A stretch of DNA of 64,000 nucleotides, from positions 248,001-312,000 of the forward strand of contig NZ_CABPSA010000007.1 in NCBI RefSeq assembly GCF_902459615.1, in the 5' to 3' direction. Position 1 is the stretch's first letter, and the number at the start of each line of letters is the position of its first letter. The DNA is from Pandoraea commovens (GTDB taxonomy: Bacteria > Pseudomonadota > Gammaproteobacteria > Burkholderiales > Burkholderiaceae). Both the position numbers and the translations under genes were made by a program. The notes beneath the pieces are model-generated. The model had not been told where the DNA came from and did not search any database. It worked only from the letters and a program-made list of their open reading frames with translations. Shown piece after piece: positions 8,762 through 17,332 of this stretch.

Positions 8762-9523
8762 ATGCAAGCCACCACCCCCTACACACCGGCGATTACCGAA
8801 CACGACGCCGCCTCCATTGCGCAACTGCGCGAAGACCTTGCCGCCGCCAACCACATCCTTGCGCATCACGAAGTGCTCGACGGCTTTGGGCACGTGAGCG
8901 TGCGCGACCCGCGCAACGCGGCGCACTTTCTGATCGCGCAATCGATGGCCCCGGAACTCGTCACGCCGGACGACATTCTTACGCTCGACCTCGATTGCCA
9001 GCCGGTCGACGGCGACACGCGCAAGCGCTATCTGGAGACGTGGATTCACAGCGAAATCTATCGCGCGCGCCCGGACGTCAAGGCCATCGTGCACAGTCAT
9101 TCGCCGTCGGTGATTCCGTTTGCCGCGTCGTCGGTGCGACTGCGCCCCGTCTATCACATGGCCGGTTTTCTCGGCAGCGGCGCGCCGGTGTTCGATATCC
9201 GTCACTGCTTCGGTTGCACGGACATGCTCGTGCGCAACGGCGAGCAAGGCAAAGCGCTGGCCGACACGCTGGGCGATGCGGACGTCGCGCTCATGCGCGG
9301 ACACGGCTTCGTGGCGACCGCGCCGACGCTGCCCGCCGCCGTCTATCGCGCCATCTACACCGAGTTGAACGCCGGTATGCAATCGACCGCCATCGCGCTC
9401 GGCGGCGAGGTGACCTATCTCAGCGAAGAGGAAGGCAAACGCTCCACGGAAACCAACCTCGGCGTGATGGAGCGTCCGTGGACGTTGTGGAAACGTCAGG
9501 CGGCGGCCTTGCGCCGCGACTGA
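8762..9523 (+). CDS. Class II aldolase/adducin family protein
   Basis: 253 aa cytosolic protein of the zinc-dependent class II aldolase fold. Metal ligands are visible as the HSH pair in AIVHSHSPSVIPFA and the later His in MRGHGFVA. The N-terminal segment LAAANHILAHHEVLDGFGHVSVRD is typical. Members include fuculose-phosphate aldolase and hydroxylated-aromatic-acid decarboxylases such as the 3,4-dihydroxyphthalate type; the neighbours favour a decarboxylase role here. ATG 8762 is chosen because conserved sequence begins soon after it, and it is 59 bases from the upstream gene. Its last 28 bases overlap the end of the convergent AraC gene. Confidence 0.8.
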   Translation: MQATTPYTPAITEHDAASIAQLREDLAAANHILAHHEVLDGFGHVSVRDPRNAAHFLIAQSMAPELVTPDDILTLDLDCQPVDGDTRKRYLETWIHSEIYRARPDVKAIVHSHSPSVIPFAASSVRLRPVYHMAGFLGSGAPVFDIRHCFGCTDMLVRNGEQGKALADTLGDADVALMRGHGFVATAPTLPAAVYRAIYTELNAGMQSTAIALGGEVTYLSEEEGKRSTETNLGVMERPWTLWKRQAAALRRD

Positions 9524-10488
9524 TCGGCCTCATGAGCTTGACGCGCCCGCGTGCGCCATTGCGCGGGTGTCACACCGACGACCTTCTTGAATACCCGCTG
9601 GAACGCAGCGTCGGACTGGTAGCCGACCGACTCGCCGATGTCCGCCACCGACGCCGTCGTGTTCGCGAGCTTTCGCCCCGCGATGGCCATGCGAATCTCG
9701 GCAAGGAAGTCGTGCGCCGAACAGCCCGCAGCCTCGTCGAACCGACGGGAAAACGTGGCGCGCGACATATGACACAGCGCCGCCAGATCGGGTAGCGACC
9801 ACGGCTGCGCCGGGGCATCGAACATCGCCGCAAGCGCGGGCTGCAAGCGCGGCTCGCGCGCGAGCGCCAGCAGCCCGCGCGACGAACCCTCCCCCTCGCT
9901 CGCCGCGCGCAGCGTCATCGCGAACAATGCGCCGGAGAGATTACCCACGAGTGCTTCGCAGCCCGGCTCCTGTGCCATCGTCTCGTCCCGCATGAGCGCA
10001 ATCAGACGCGCCAGCCGATCCCCGATGCTTCCGGGCGCGGGGGCTTCATCCCCGTTCGCCCCCTGACGCCCGCCACGCACGACCATGCGTGCGGGCAGAT
10101 ACGTCTGAAGCAGGCCGTAAGGCACCGTCCCGAAGAAGAAGCGGCCGCACAGCACATCGGCGGCATCGGCCGCTTCGTCGTCCCCCTGCCGCACGATGGT
10201 GAAGCCCGCGCCCGGCTCGAAGCGTGGTGGCTCGGTCGGGCCGCCCTCCCCCTCGCTCAACGAGTGCGCATCCCCCGTCGGAAACATGACGATGTCGCCC
10301 GCCGTCATGACGACCGGCGGCCCGTCGCCAGACGCAACCGTCGCGGTGCCGCTCAGCAACAGGTGCCAGGCGATCTGACTGTCGGCCGAGCGCCCTTCGT
10401 CGATACGCCAGGGCGCGCCGAAGTGGCAACGGAAATCGAGCTGCCCGGTCACGGGAATCAGCGTCAGCAGACGATCCAGCAAATTCAT
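9496..10488 (-). CDS. AraC family transcriptional regulator with cupin-like sensor
   Basis: About 330 aa. The N-terminal half is a cupin-like sensing domain (LPVTGQ-like start, HLLLSGTATVASGDG, GDIVMFPTGDAHSL). The C-terminal 100 residues carry two helix-turn-helix motifs (WSLPDLAALCHMSRATFSRRFDEAAG and ASVADIGESVGYQSDAAFQRVFKKVVGVTPAQWR). The start at 10488 is supported by a GAGG ribosome site; a longer form from 10539 is possible. It is divergent from the AhpD-like gene, which it probably controls, and convergent with the aldolase-fold gene. Confidence 0.87.
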   Translation of the reverse strand: MNLLDRLLTLIPVTGQLDFRCHFGAPWRIDEGRSADSQIAWHLLLSGTATVASGDGPPVVMTAGDIVMFPTGDAHSLSEGEGGPTEPPRFEPGAGFTIVRQGDDEAADAADVLCGRFFFGTVPYGLLQTYLPARMVVRGGRQGANGDEAPAPGSIGDRLARLIALMRDETMAQEPGCEALVGNLSGALFAMTLRAASEGEGSSRGLLALAREPRLQPALAAMFDAPAQPWSLPDLAALCHMSRATFSRRFDEAAGCSAHDFLAEIRMAIAGRKLANTTASVADIGESVGYQSDAAFQRVFKKVVGVTPAQWRTRARQAHEADQSRRKAAA

Positions 10489-10527
10489 ATGACCTCGGGC
10501 ACGAAGCGATGTTGAGACGATTGAGCA

Positions 10528-10560
10528 TGATATCGTCAAAATCAGGCATTAAAGATATCA
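10528..10560. promoter_or_regulatory. Inverted repeat in AraC/AhpD divergent promoter
   Basis: TGATATC (10528-10534) and GATATCA (10554-10560) are perfect arms 19 bases apart, between the AraC start and the AhpD-like start. A likely operator for the AraC protein. Confidence 0.45.
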
Positions 10561-10633
10561 CCAATCCTCCCTAAGATGTGATCCATGCCGTCGCCACTGT
10601 GACGCGGTATCTCAAACACTTAAGGAGCAAGTC

Positions 10634-11170
10634 ATGAGCCGTATCTCTGCCATCTCGCCGCAAAACGCCACCGGTCAAACTGCCGAACTGTTCGCCAAGA
10701 TCAAGGCGGGCGCGGGCAAGGTGCCGAACCTGTACGCCACCATCGGCGCTCACGCCCCCGACGTGCTCGCCAACGTCCTCGCGCTCGACGCCGTCATCGG
10801 CAAGACCAGCCTCGCGAAGAAGGACATCGAGACGATCCGTCTCGTCGTGAGCGAAGTCGGCGGCTGCGACTACTGCGTGGCAGCCCACACGCTGATCGGC
10901 AAGATGTCGGGACTCGCACCGGAAGCCATGCGTGCAGTGCGTGCGGGAGTCGTCTCGGGCGACGACCGTCGTGACGCGCTCGCTCACTTCGTGCGCAATC
11001 TGGTCACCACGAACGGCACCATCGACACGAACGAATATCAGCGCATTCGCGACGCTGGCTTCACGGAGCGTCAGGTCATCGAGATCGCGCTGGTGATGTC
11101 GGGCATCACGTTCACGAATCTGGTCAATCGCATCAACGACACGGATCTCGATTTCCCGCGTGCCGACTGA
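10634..11170 (+). CDS. Carboxymuconolactone decarboxylase/AhpD-like protein
   Basis: 178 aa all-helical protein of the CMD/AhpD fold. The redox motif CDYCVAAH (Cys78, Cys81, His85) places it with the peroxidase-like AhpD branch rather than with the true lactone decarboxylases. It probably reduces peroxides or reactive aldehydes in the cytosol, coupled to a thiol partner that is not encoded here. It follows a good AAGGAG ribosome site, is monocistronic, ends in a strong terminator and is divergent from an AraC regulator that likely induces it. Confidence 0.87.
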   Translation: MSRISAISPQNATGQTAELFAKIKAGAGKVPNLYATIGAHAPDVLANVLALDAVIGKTSLAKKDIETIRLVVSEVGGCDYCVAAHTLIGKMSGLAPEAMRAVRAGVVSGDDRRDALAHFVRNLVTTNGTIDTNEYQRIRDAGFTERQVIEIALVMSGITFTNLVNRINDTDLDFPRAD

Positions 11171-11203
11171 CTCGCGATAACCCGCCACGAACGGTGAAAA
11201 GAC

Positions 11204-11237
11204 AAAGCGCCTCCCGGTCTCCCGGAGAGGCGCTTTT
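11204..11237. terminator. Bidirectional intrinsic terminator
   Basis: Perfect 10-bp stem AAAGCGCCTC (11204-11213) with GAGGCGCTTT (11227-11236), followed by TT and preceded by A residues. It serves both the AhpD-like gene and the convergent AtoE gene. Confidence 0.9.
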
Positions 11238-11263
11238 GCGCGTGAACGCGTGACCGCAGATCG

Positions 11264-12712
11264 TTACGGCATGACCGGCGGGTGATACGTCAGCGTCTGC
11301 GCCAGCAACCAGAGCATGACGATGACCACCGGGAAGTGCACGAGCAATTGCGTGAACGTGTAGCCCACCACGTCGCGGGCACGCAATCCGAGCACGCCCA
11401 GCAGCGGCAACATCCAGAACGGGTTGATCAGGTTCGGCAACGCTTCGGCCGCGTTATACACCGTCACGGCCCAGCCGAGGTGCACGTGCAAATCGTTAGC
11501 GGCTTGCATGACGTACGGCGCTTCGATGATCCACTTGCCGCCGCCCGACGGCACGAAGAAGCCCAGCACGGCCGAGTACACGCCCATCACGCCCGGGAAC
11601 GACTCCTGCGACGAGATCGCCACGAAGAAACTCGACAGATGGTGCGAGAGCGTCTGCCCGTCCAGCCCCGGGGCCTTCGTCAGCAAGTAGGCGATGCCAC
11701 CATACAGCGGAAACTGAATCAGCACGCCCGCCACCGACGGCACCGACTTGGCGATGGCGTCGAGGAACCGGCGCGGACGCCAGTTCAGCAACATCCCCAA
11801 CATCAGGAACAGGAAGTTGTACGTGTTCAGGTTCGAGATGGCGAGCAGCGGGTCCTTGGTGGTGAACTCATGCCCGATCCACAACGCACCGAGCGCCACG
11901 ATCAGCACCGTCACGAGCGGGCTGTATTCAAGCCAGTCGCCGGGACGCTGCGCACGCACGTATGGCTTCGACGCGTCGTCGAGCGACACGCCGAGATCGG
12001 CGGCCACCTTCGCACGCGCATCGCGAGGCGCGGAGTAGTACGCGAGGATCACCGAGACGACCGTCAGCACGGCGGCAATCGCCATCGACTGCGGCAGGAA
12101 AATCGTGTCCGAGAACGGAATGACGCCGGTGATCTCGATGAGCGCCTTGGGCAGACTCGCCGGATTCGCCTGCAACTGCGCGGCCGACGAACTCAGGCCC
12201 AGCGCCCACGTTGCGCCCATGCCCAGATACGCCGCTGCGCCACCCGCACGGTAATCCATGCGGATGTCGTCGCGCCGCGCAATCGCGCGCACCAGCAGAC
12301 CGCTGAACACGAGACTGATGGCCCAGTTGAACAGGGAGAGCACGATACTCACGAACGCCACATACGCGACAGCGCTGCGACCGCTGCGCGGCACGGCGGC
12401 CATCTTGCGGATCAGCACGGCCGCCGGCGGCGAGACCGCCACCACATAGCCCGAGATGGCGACGATGGCCATCTGCATCGTGAACGGGATCAGGCTCCAG
12501 AAGCCGTCGCCGAACGCAACACCGACCTTGACGGCTGGCACCCCGATGGCGAGCGCCCCGCCCGCACACACGATGACGGCGAGTGCGGCGAACAGATAGG
12601 CGTCAGGAAACCAGCGCTCGGACCAGCGTGTGACCGATGCCGCCAGACGTTCTAGGAGCCCGCCGTCTTGCGGCGCCTCCGTCGTGCTCGATAGTGAAGT
12701 TCCCGGTTTCAT
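11264..12712 (-). CDS. atoE: AtoE-family short-chain fatty acid transporter
   Basis: 482 aa inner-membrane carrier with about 11-12 hydrophobic helices. It carries conserved AtoE-family segments such as WSLIPFTMQMAIVAISGYVVA, NWAISLVFSGLLVRAIARR, GMGATWALGLSSSAAQLQANPASLP, FFVPSGGGKWIIEAPYVMQAA and YNAAEALPNLINPFWMLPLLG. Characterised members take up short-chain acids such as acetoacetate or butyrate. It is the last gene of an operon after the molybdenum oxidoreductase and an OCD-family gene (42-base gap), so it may import a short acid processed by them. No CoA-transferase genes adjoin it, so a substrate other than acetoacetate is quite possible. Confidence 0.88.
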   Translation of the reverse strand: MKPGTSLSSTTEAPQDGGLLERLAASVTRWSERWFPDAYLFAALAVIVCAGGALAIGVPAVKVGVAFGDGFWSLIPFTMQMAIVAISGYVVAVSPPAAVLIRKMAAVPRSGRSAVAYVAFVSIVLSLFNWAISLVFSGLLVRAIARRDDIRMDYRAGGAAAYLGMGATWALGLSSSAAQLQANPASLPKALIEITGVIPFSDTIFLPQSMAIAAVLTVVSVILAYYSAPRDARAKVAADLGVSLDDASKPYVRAQRPGDWLEYSPLVTVLIVALGALWIGHEFTTKDPLLAISNLNTYNFLFLMLGMLLNWRPRRFLDAIAKSVPSVAGVLIQFPLYGGIAYLLTKAPGLDGQTLSHHLSSFFVAISSQESFPGVMGVYSAVLGFFVPSGGGKWIIEAPYVMQAANDLHVHLGWAVTVYNAAEALPNLINPFWMLPLLGVLGLRARDVVGYTFTQLLVHFPVVIVMLWLLAQTLTYHPPVMP

Positions 12713-12754
12713 TTCCTGCGTTCCCCTTGCTTGATGTGGCTTGAATTGGATGGG

Positions 12755-13699
12755 TCAGGTGCCCTGCGTCGCTCGCCAGACCAGCATGGCGGCAGCAAGG
12801 TCTTCTAGTGCGGTGCCCACGGCCTTGAACACCGTGCGCTCGTCTTGCGTGCTGCGACGAATACGTCCCTCGCGGCACAGATCGGCCAGCGTGCCGCGCA
12901 CGTCCTCTTTCGTGAATACGCCGCGCGACATCGGTCCGAGCAGCTCGCCGGACTTCGCCAGCGCTTCCTCCGTGTCGACGAACAGCGTCGCACCGGCGAA
13001 GCAGGCATCGTCCGCCTCGCGCATCTGCGGCGTGAAGCTGCCGATCAGATCCAGATGCACGCCCGGCTTGAGCCATTCAGCCTGCACAACCGGCTCGGTC
13101 GCGAGCGTGGCGCACGTCACGACGTCGGCATTCGCCACGGCGTCTTTGGCGGTCACGCTCACCTGCGCCTCGAAGCCCTGCTCGCGCAGGCCGTCGACCA
13201 CGCGGGCAGCGGCCTGTGCATCACGGTCCCACACGCTCACGTGTGTAATCGGGCGCACCGTACGATGCGCGGGCGGCACCAGCGAGCCGACGCGCCCTGC
13301 ACCCAGCAGCGCGAGATGCGACGCGTCTTCGCGTGCCAGATAGGCCGCCCCCAGCGCCGAAGCCGCCGCCGTGCGGCGCGACGTGATCTCGTTGCCGTCC
13401 ATCTGCGCGAGCGGCACCCCGGTCGCGGCGTCGTACAGCAGATACGTCGAATGCAGTCCCGGCACGTTTCGCTGGGCATTGGCGGGTGCGATGTTGACCG
13501 TCTTGATGCCAAGGAAACCACCCGGCTGCCAAGCGGGCATGATCAGCACAGTCACCGACGCGCCCGTCGCCGGATCGGGAATCACGTGTGTATGGCGCAG
13601 CGGCACTTCGCATCCTTGCACGAACATGGCGTTCAGCGCGTCGAGCAGCGGGCCAAACGCGAGGGCGTTGCGGGTGGCGGCGGCGTCGATGATTTTCAT
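12755..13699 (-). CDS. Ornithine cyclodeaminase/mu-crystallin family NAD(P)-binding protein
   Basis: 314 aa. The Rossmann nucleotide motif GAGRVGSL lies around residues 132-139, flanked by the family segments GFLGIKTVNIAPANAQRNVPGLHSTYLLYDAATGVPLAQMDGNEITSRRTAA and HLDLIGSFTPQMREADD. Members act as ornithine cyclodeaminase, alanine or ketimine dehydrogenases, so a cytosolic oxidation or reduction of an amino or imino acid is likely. It lies between the fused molybdenum oxidoreductase (72 bases upstream) and the AtoE carrier, and is probably co-transcribed under the divergent LysR regulator. The precise reaction is not evident. Confidence 0.85.
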   Translation of the reverse strand: MKIIDAAATRNALAFGPLLDALNAMFVQGCEVPLRHTHVIPDPATGASVTVLIMPAWQPGGFLGIKTVNIAPANAQRNVPGLHSTYLLYDAATGVPLAQMDGNEITSRRTAAASALGAAYLAREDASHLALLGAGRVGSLVPPAHRTVRPITHVSVWDRDAQAAARVVDGLREQGFEAQVSVTAKDAVANADVVTCATLATEPVVQAEWLKPGVHLDLIGSFTPQMREADDACFAGATLFVDTEEALAKSGELLGPMSRGVFTKEDVRGTLADLCREGRIRRSTQDERTVFKAVGTALEDLAAAMLVWRATQGT

Positions 13700-13771
13700 G
13701 GATTGCGTCCTCTTCAGAATTGGGGGATGAAATTCGGATAAATCTGCACTCGATGTCAGGCGTCGCGGGCG

Positions 13772-16700
13772 TCAAGCGTCGATCACGACCGCTTCGCGCG
13801 GTATGGCCTGACAAGCCAGACACATGCCCGGCTCGTCGAGCGCAACGTCGCCCATGTGATCGACCTCGCCTTCCAGCACACGCACGGCGCAGCTTTCGCA
13901 CTGTCCGACGCGACACCCGCTTGGCAGCGAAAGACCCAGCGACTCGGCGAACGACAGCAGGCTGCCGTGCGACGGTGTCCACACCGCCTGACGACCTGAG
14001 CGGGCGAACGTGACGGGCCACGCCGCGTCGGCATCGACGCGCGGTGCGGCCGGTGAGCGGAACGCTTCCTTGAACATGTCGAACGCCGGGACGCCACGCG
14101 CGGCCAGCCCGCCCATCACCGCCGCCATCATCGGCTCAGGACCGCAGAGATAAGCGCGGGCGCGACGGGCGATCAGATCGTCGGACACCACCGCCGCCGA
14201 CAATCGTTCTGCCGACGCGTAGTCGCGCCCGAGCACGTCGACGTCGCGCGGGGCGTCGTAGTAGTTGACGATATTCACGTCGGGCAACCGCTGCGCGAGC
14301 GCCGCCAGGCGATCGCGAAACGCATGCGTCGCGCCGTTGCGGTTGGCGTAGTGCAGCCAGACTTCCGGCGTCTGCGTCAGTCCGTGCTCGACTTGTTCGG
14401 CCAGCGATTCCAGATAGCAGAGGAACGGCGTGATGCCGATGCCACCGGCGAAGCAGATCACCGGCTGACGGCTTTGCAATGGCATGACGAAGCACCCCGA
14501 CGGTGCGCCAAGCTCGATCACGTCGCCCACGCGCGCGCCGGTGTTCAGCCAACTGGAGACGATGCCCGCAAAGGGCTCGCCGCTGACGGTGCGTCCCTGC
14601 TGATGTCGCACGGCAATGCGATAGCCGCGTCGCGCGGACTCATTGGCGGGGCCGGTCAGCGAGTAAGCGCGTGTGACCGGCTTCGCGTGACCGGGGATGG
14701 GGACGCGCACGGTGACGTGCTGTCCGGCGAGATAGTCCGGCAGGCCGACGTCGTCCAGCGGTTCGAACGCGATGGCGCGCACGCCGTCGGCAGCTGCATC
14801 GAGTTCGCTGATGCGAAAGCGCGCCAGTCCTTCCCACGGGCGACGTGCGGGATCGCTGGCCGGATCGCGCGCCACGTCGCAGCGGAACGAGCGCAACGGC
14901 GACGAACCGCTGATCGGGTCGATGTCCTGCGTCGTCACCAACGCGTTGTAGTTGCTCGACTGCTCGCCCGCCATCGTGAAGCCGCGACGTCCGACGCTGT
15001 CGCACGCCTGCCACCAGCCGTGCTCGGCGAGCAGCACGTCTTCGCCGACACCCGCGTCGAATGCCGCACGAAAACGCGCAACGCCCGCGGGCGTCGTCAC
15101 GCGCACCCAGTCGCCTTCTGCGATCTGCTTGCGCTGCGCCAGCGCGGGATGCAGATGCACCAACGGGTCCGGCGCGCGCATGCGCAGACTGGCCAGTCCG
15201 CGATGCTGGCTATGACAGTAGTAGCCGTTCTTCGTCGAGCCGAGCACCAGGGGGAAACGACGCGCTTCTTCGTCGGTGAGTGCATGCGAAGCGACGTGCA
15301 CTGGCACCGGCGGATAGCCGTGGCGCAGCAGACGCTCGGAATACAGTTCTACGCGTCGCGTCTCGGTCGCGAAGCCGCGTGCGCCGCCGGATTCACTGCG
15401 CGCGTACTTGCGTTCGTATTGCGGTTGCGGGCGCGAGATGCCCTCGGGGTGCGCGCGCAGCGTCTGCACATCCAGCCCCGTCGGCGCGAGTTGATGATTC
15501 CATCCCGCTTCCAGGCTGCCGCCGAAAAACGCGTCGCCCATACCCAGCCGCACGGCGAGATCAAACACGATGTCGTTGTCGCTGCGCGACTCGGCACGCG
15601 GCGACACCATGCGCTGACGCAACTGAATCAGGGCATCGGCCTGATCGTCGATCTCAAAGCCGGGACGAAGACCTTCGCGCTCCCACGGCGTATTCACCGG
15701 CAACACGATGTCGGCGTAGCGCGACGACGGCGTTTCGAACAAATCGCAATGGACGTGGAATTCGAGCGTTTCGAGCGCGGCACGCGCCATCTCGTAATCG
15801 GCCTGCGACGCCAGCACGTTGGTGCCGAAACAAAACAGGGCACGCACACGATACGGCTCGCCTTCGAGGATGGCGCGATAGGTGTCGCGTGCGGTAACCC
15901 AACCACGTGCAGGCGGCCCCAGCGGACGCTCGTCGATACCCAGCGCCTTCGCCTGTTGCTCGGGGCTCAGCAACTCGTGTTGTGCCACCGCGTTCACCGG
16001 CTGACGCGTCATCACCCGGTTGCCGCCACGTCGGTCGAAGCTTCCTGTGAGTGCATACAGCACGGCAATGGCGCGCTCGATCTGCGTGGCGTTCGCGTGC
16101 TGGGCGACGCCCGACCACGCGTGATACGCGACGCGTTGCGTGCCGTCGAAAAGCGCAGCGGCCGCGTCGAGTTGTTCGGGCGACACGCCGCACAGTTCGC
16201 TGACGGTTGCCGGGTCATACGGGGCGAGGCCTTCGCAGAGCAGATCGAAGGCCGGGCGGCAGACGATGCGCGCGCCGCCGCGACCATCGACGGTGAATTC
16301 GCCGCGCAGGGCCGCGCGGTTGGCGGCGTCGCGCGTCAGTGCGTGCGTCGTGTCGTAGTTTTGCGGTGCGGCGGCCGCTTCGTCCCAGATGACGAAGGCG
16401 TCGGGTGACGCGCTCGCCTCAAACGTCACCAAATCCTGCGCTCGCAGAAAGTGCCCGTTGTCGTTGCGCACGAGCAAGGGCGCGTTGGTCCAGCGACGCA
16501 CGAAGGTGTCGTCGAACCGGTTGTCGTCGATCAGACGCCGAGCGAGCCCCAGCGCCAGCGCCGCGTCCGTGCCGGGACGCACCGGCAGCCACGCATCGGC
16601 CGCAGCGGCCAGCGGCGTCTCGCGCGGATCGACCACGAGCAGACGCGCACCGCGTGTGCGACCGCGTCCGATGGCGTTGGCCTGACTCAGCCACGTGCTC

Positions 16701-17233
16701 GTCGGGTTATGCCCCCAGAGCATGATGACGTCCGCCTGCGAATAGTCGGCCGTCGGCATGCCGCAGCCGAATGTGAAGGCGTGCGCGAAGTCCTTGTGCC
16801 AGTTGCAGATTTCCGTCGCGTAGACGGTGTTGGGGCTGCCGAAGACCCGGATGAAGCGCTCGATCCAGTCGATGCTGTCCGACAGCGGCGTGCCGCTCGG
16901 TGTGGTGACACCGAAGGCCACAGCGTGCGCTCCGCTCTCGCGACGGATGTCGCCCAGACGCGTGGCGATCTCGGTCAGCGCTTCGTCCCACGAAATGCGT
17001 TCCCAGCGCGGATCGTCGGCCCCTTTGGGCGCGGTGCGGCGCAACGGCGTGGTCAGGCGATCCGGGTGATGCACCAGCTCCGGTGCGGCCTTGCCCTTGC
17101 GGCACATGGCAGCACCGTTCGGGTGCGACGGATCGGGCTCGACCGCGATCAGCGCATCGTTTTCCACGCGATTGAGTGTGCCGCAGCGGGATCTGCATAA
17201 CGTGCAGAACCCGGGCTTGACCTCCTGAACCAT
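13772..17233 (-). CDS. Molybdopterin oxidoreductase fused to FAD/NAD ferredoxin-reductase with 2Fe-2S domain
   Basis: 1153 aa single chain. The N-terminus has a [4Fe-4S] cluster motif (Cys10, Cys13, Cys17, Cys44), then the bis-MGD catalytic domain with a candidate Mo-ligand Cys143 in TEICNWHKD and a C-terminal dinucleotide-binding region (HPALAQRKQIAEGDWVRVTTPAG). From about residue 800 it continues as an FAD domain (TRAYSLTGPAN), an NAD(P) domain (CFAGGIGITPFLCYLES and YLCGPEPMM) and a plant-type 2Fe-2S domain at the end (CRVGQCESC, second Cys run in MCLACQA). It is therefore a soluble, self-sufficient NAD(P)H-linked enzyme. Nearest analogues are assimilatory nitrate reductases and formate-dehydrogenase-like proteins, but no nitrite reductase or nitrate carrier adjoins it. 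It is first in an operon with OCD and AtoE genes. Confidence 0.85.
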   Translation of the reverse strand: MVQEVKPGFCTLCRSRCGTLNRVENDALIAVEPDPSHPNGAAMCRKGKAAPELVHHPDRLTTPLRRTAPKGADDPRWERISWDEALTEIATRLGDIRRESGAHAVAFGVTTPSGTPLSDSIDWIERFIRVFGSPNTVYATEICNWHKDFAHAFTFGCGMPTADYSQADVIMLWGHNPTSTWLSQANAIGRGRTRGARLLVVDPRETPLAAAADAWLPVRPGTDAALALGLARRLIDDNRFDDTFVRRWTNAPLLVRNDNGHFLRAQDLVTFEASASPDAFVIWDEAAAAPQNYDTTHALTRDAANRAALRGEFTVDGRGGARIVCRPAFDLLCEGLAPYDPATVSELCGVSPEQLDAAAALFDGTQRVAYHAWSGVAQHANATQIERAIAVLYALTGSFDRRGGNRVMTRQPVNAVAQHELLSPEQQAKALGIDERPLGPPARGWVTARDTYRAILEGEPYRVRALFCFGTNVLASQADYEMARAALETLEFHVHCDLFETPSSRYADIVLPVNTPWEREGLRPGFEIDDQADALIQLRQRMVSPRAESRSDNDIVFDLAVRLGMGDAFFGGSLEAGWNHQLAPTGLDVQTLRAHPEGISRPQPQYERKYARSESGGARGFATETRRVELYSERLLRHGYPPVPVHVASHALTDEEARRFPLVLGSTKNGYYCHSQHRGLASLRMRAPDPLVHLHPALAQRKQIAEGDWVRVTTPAGVARFRAAFDAGVGEDVLLAEHGWWQACDSVGRRGFTMAGEQSSNYNALVTTQDIDPISGSSPLRSFRCDVARDPASDPARRPWEGLARFRISELDAAADGVRAIAFEPLDDVGLPDYLAGQHVTVRVPIPGHAKPVTRAYSLTGPANESARRGYRIAVRHQQGRTVSGEPFAGIVSSWLNTGARVGDVIELGAPSGCFVMPLQSRQPVICFAGGIGITPFLCYLESLAEQVEHGLTQTPEVWLHYANRNGATHAFRDRLAALAQRLPDVNIVNYYDAPRDVDVLGRDYASAERLSAAVVSDDLIARRARAYLCGPEPMMAAVMGGLAARGVPAFDMFKEAFRSPAAPRVDADAAWPVTFARSGRQAVWTPSHGSLLSFAESLGLSLPSGCRVGQCESCAVRVLEGEVDHMGDVALDEPGMCLACQAIPREAVVIDA

Positions 17234-17304
17234 GTCCCGTGCATCTCATATATGAAGCGATGTTCCGATGCTATACAGCGGACAGTTTTATTACTAATAT
17301 AAAA

Positions 17305-17322
17305 AATATAGTTTGCAATATT
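17305..17322. promoter_or_regulatory. LysR-type site in divergent promoter
   Basis: AATAT (17305-17309) and ATATT (17318-17322) flank an 8-base spacer just before the LysR ATG, in a very AT-rich 99-base gap shared with the molybdenum oxidoreductase gene. A candidate autoregulatory LysR box. Confidence 0.4.
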
Positions 17323-17332
17323 GATTTTTTAA

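Noticed and set aside
9496-9523. Misplaced stop codon of the class II aldolase or AraC gene
   Set aside because: The 28-base convergent overlap leaves both C-termini with ordinary charged tails; overlapping convergent ends are common in this compact region (see also 53329-53332).
13772-17233. Two genes joined by an overlooked frameshift (Mo enzyme plus reductase)
   Set aside because: The frame is continuous across the junction near residue 800 with sensible linker sequence and normal codon use, so a genuine fusion is the simpler reading.
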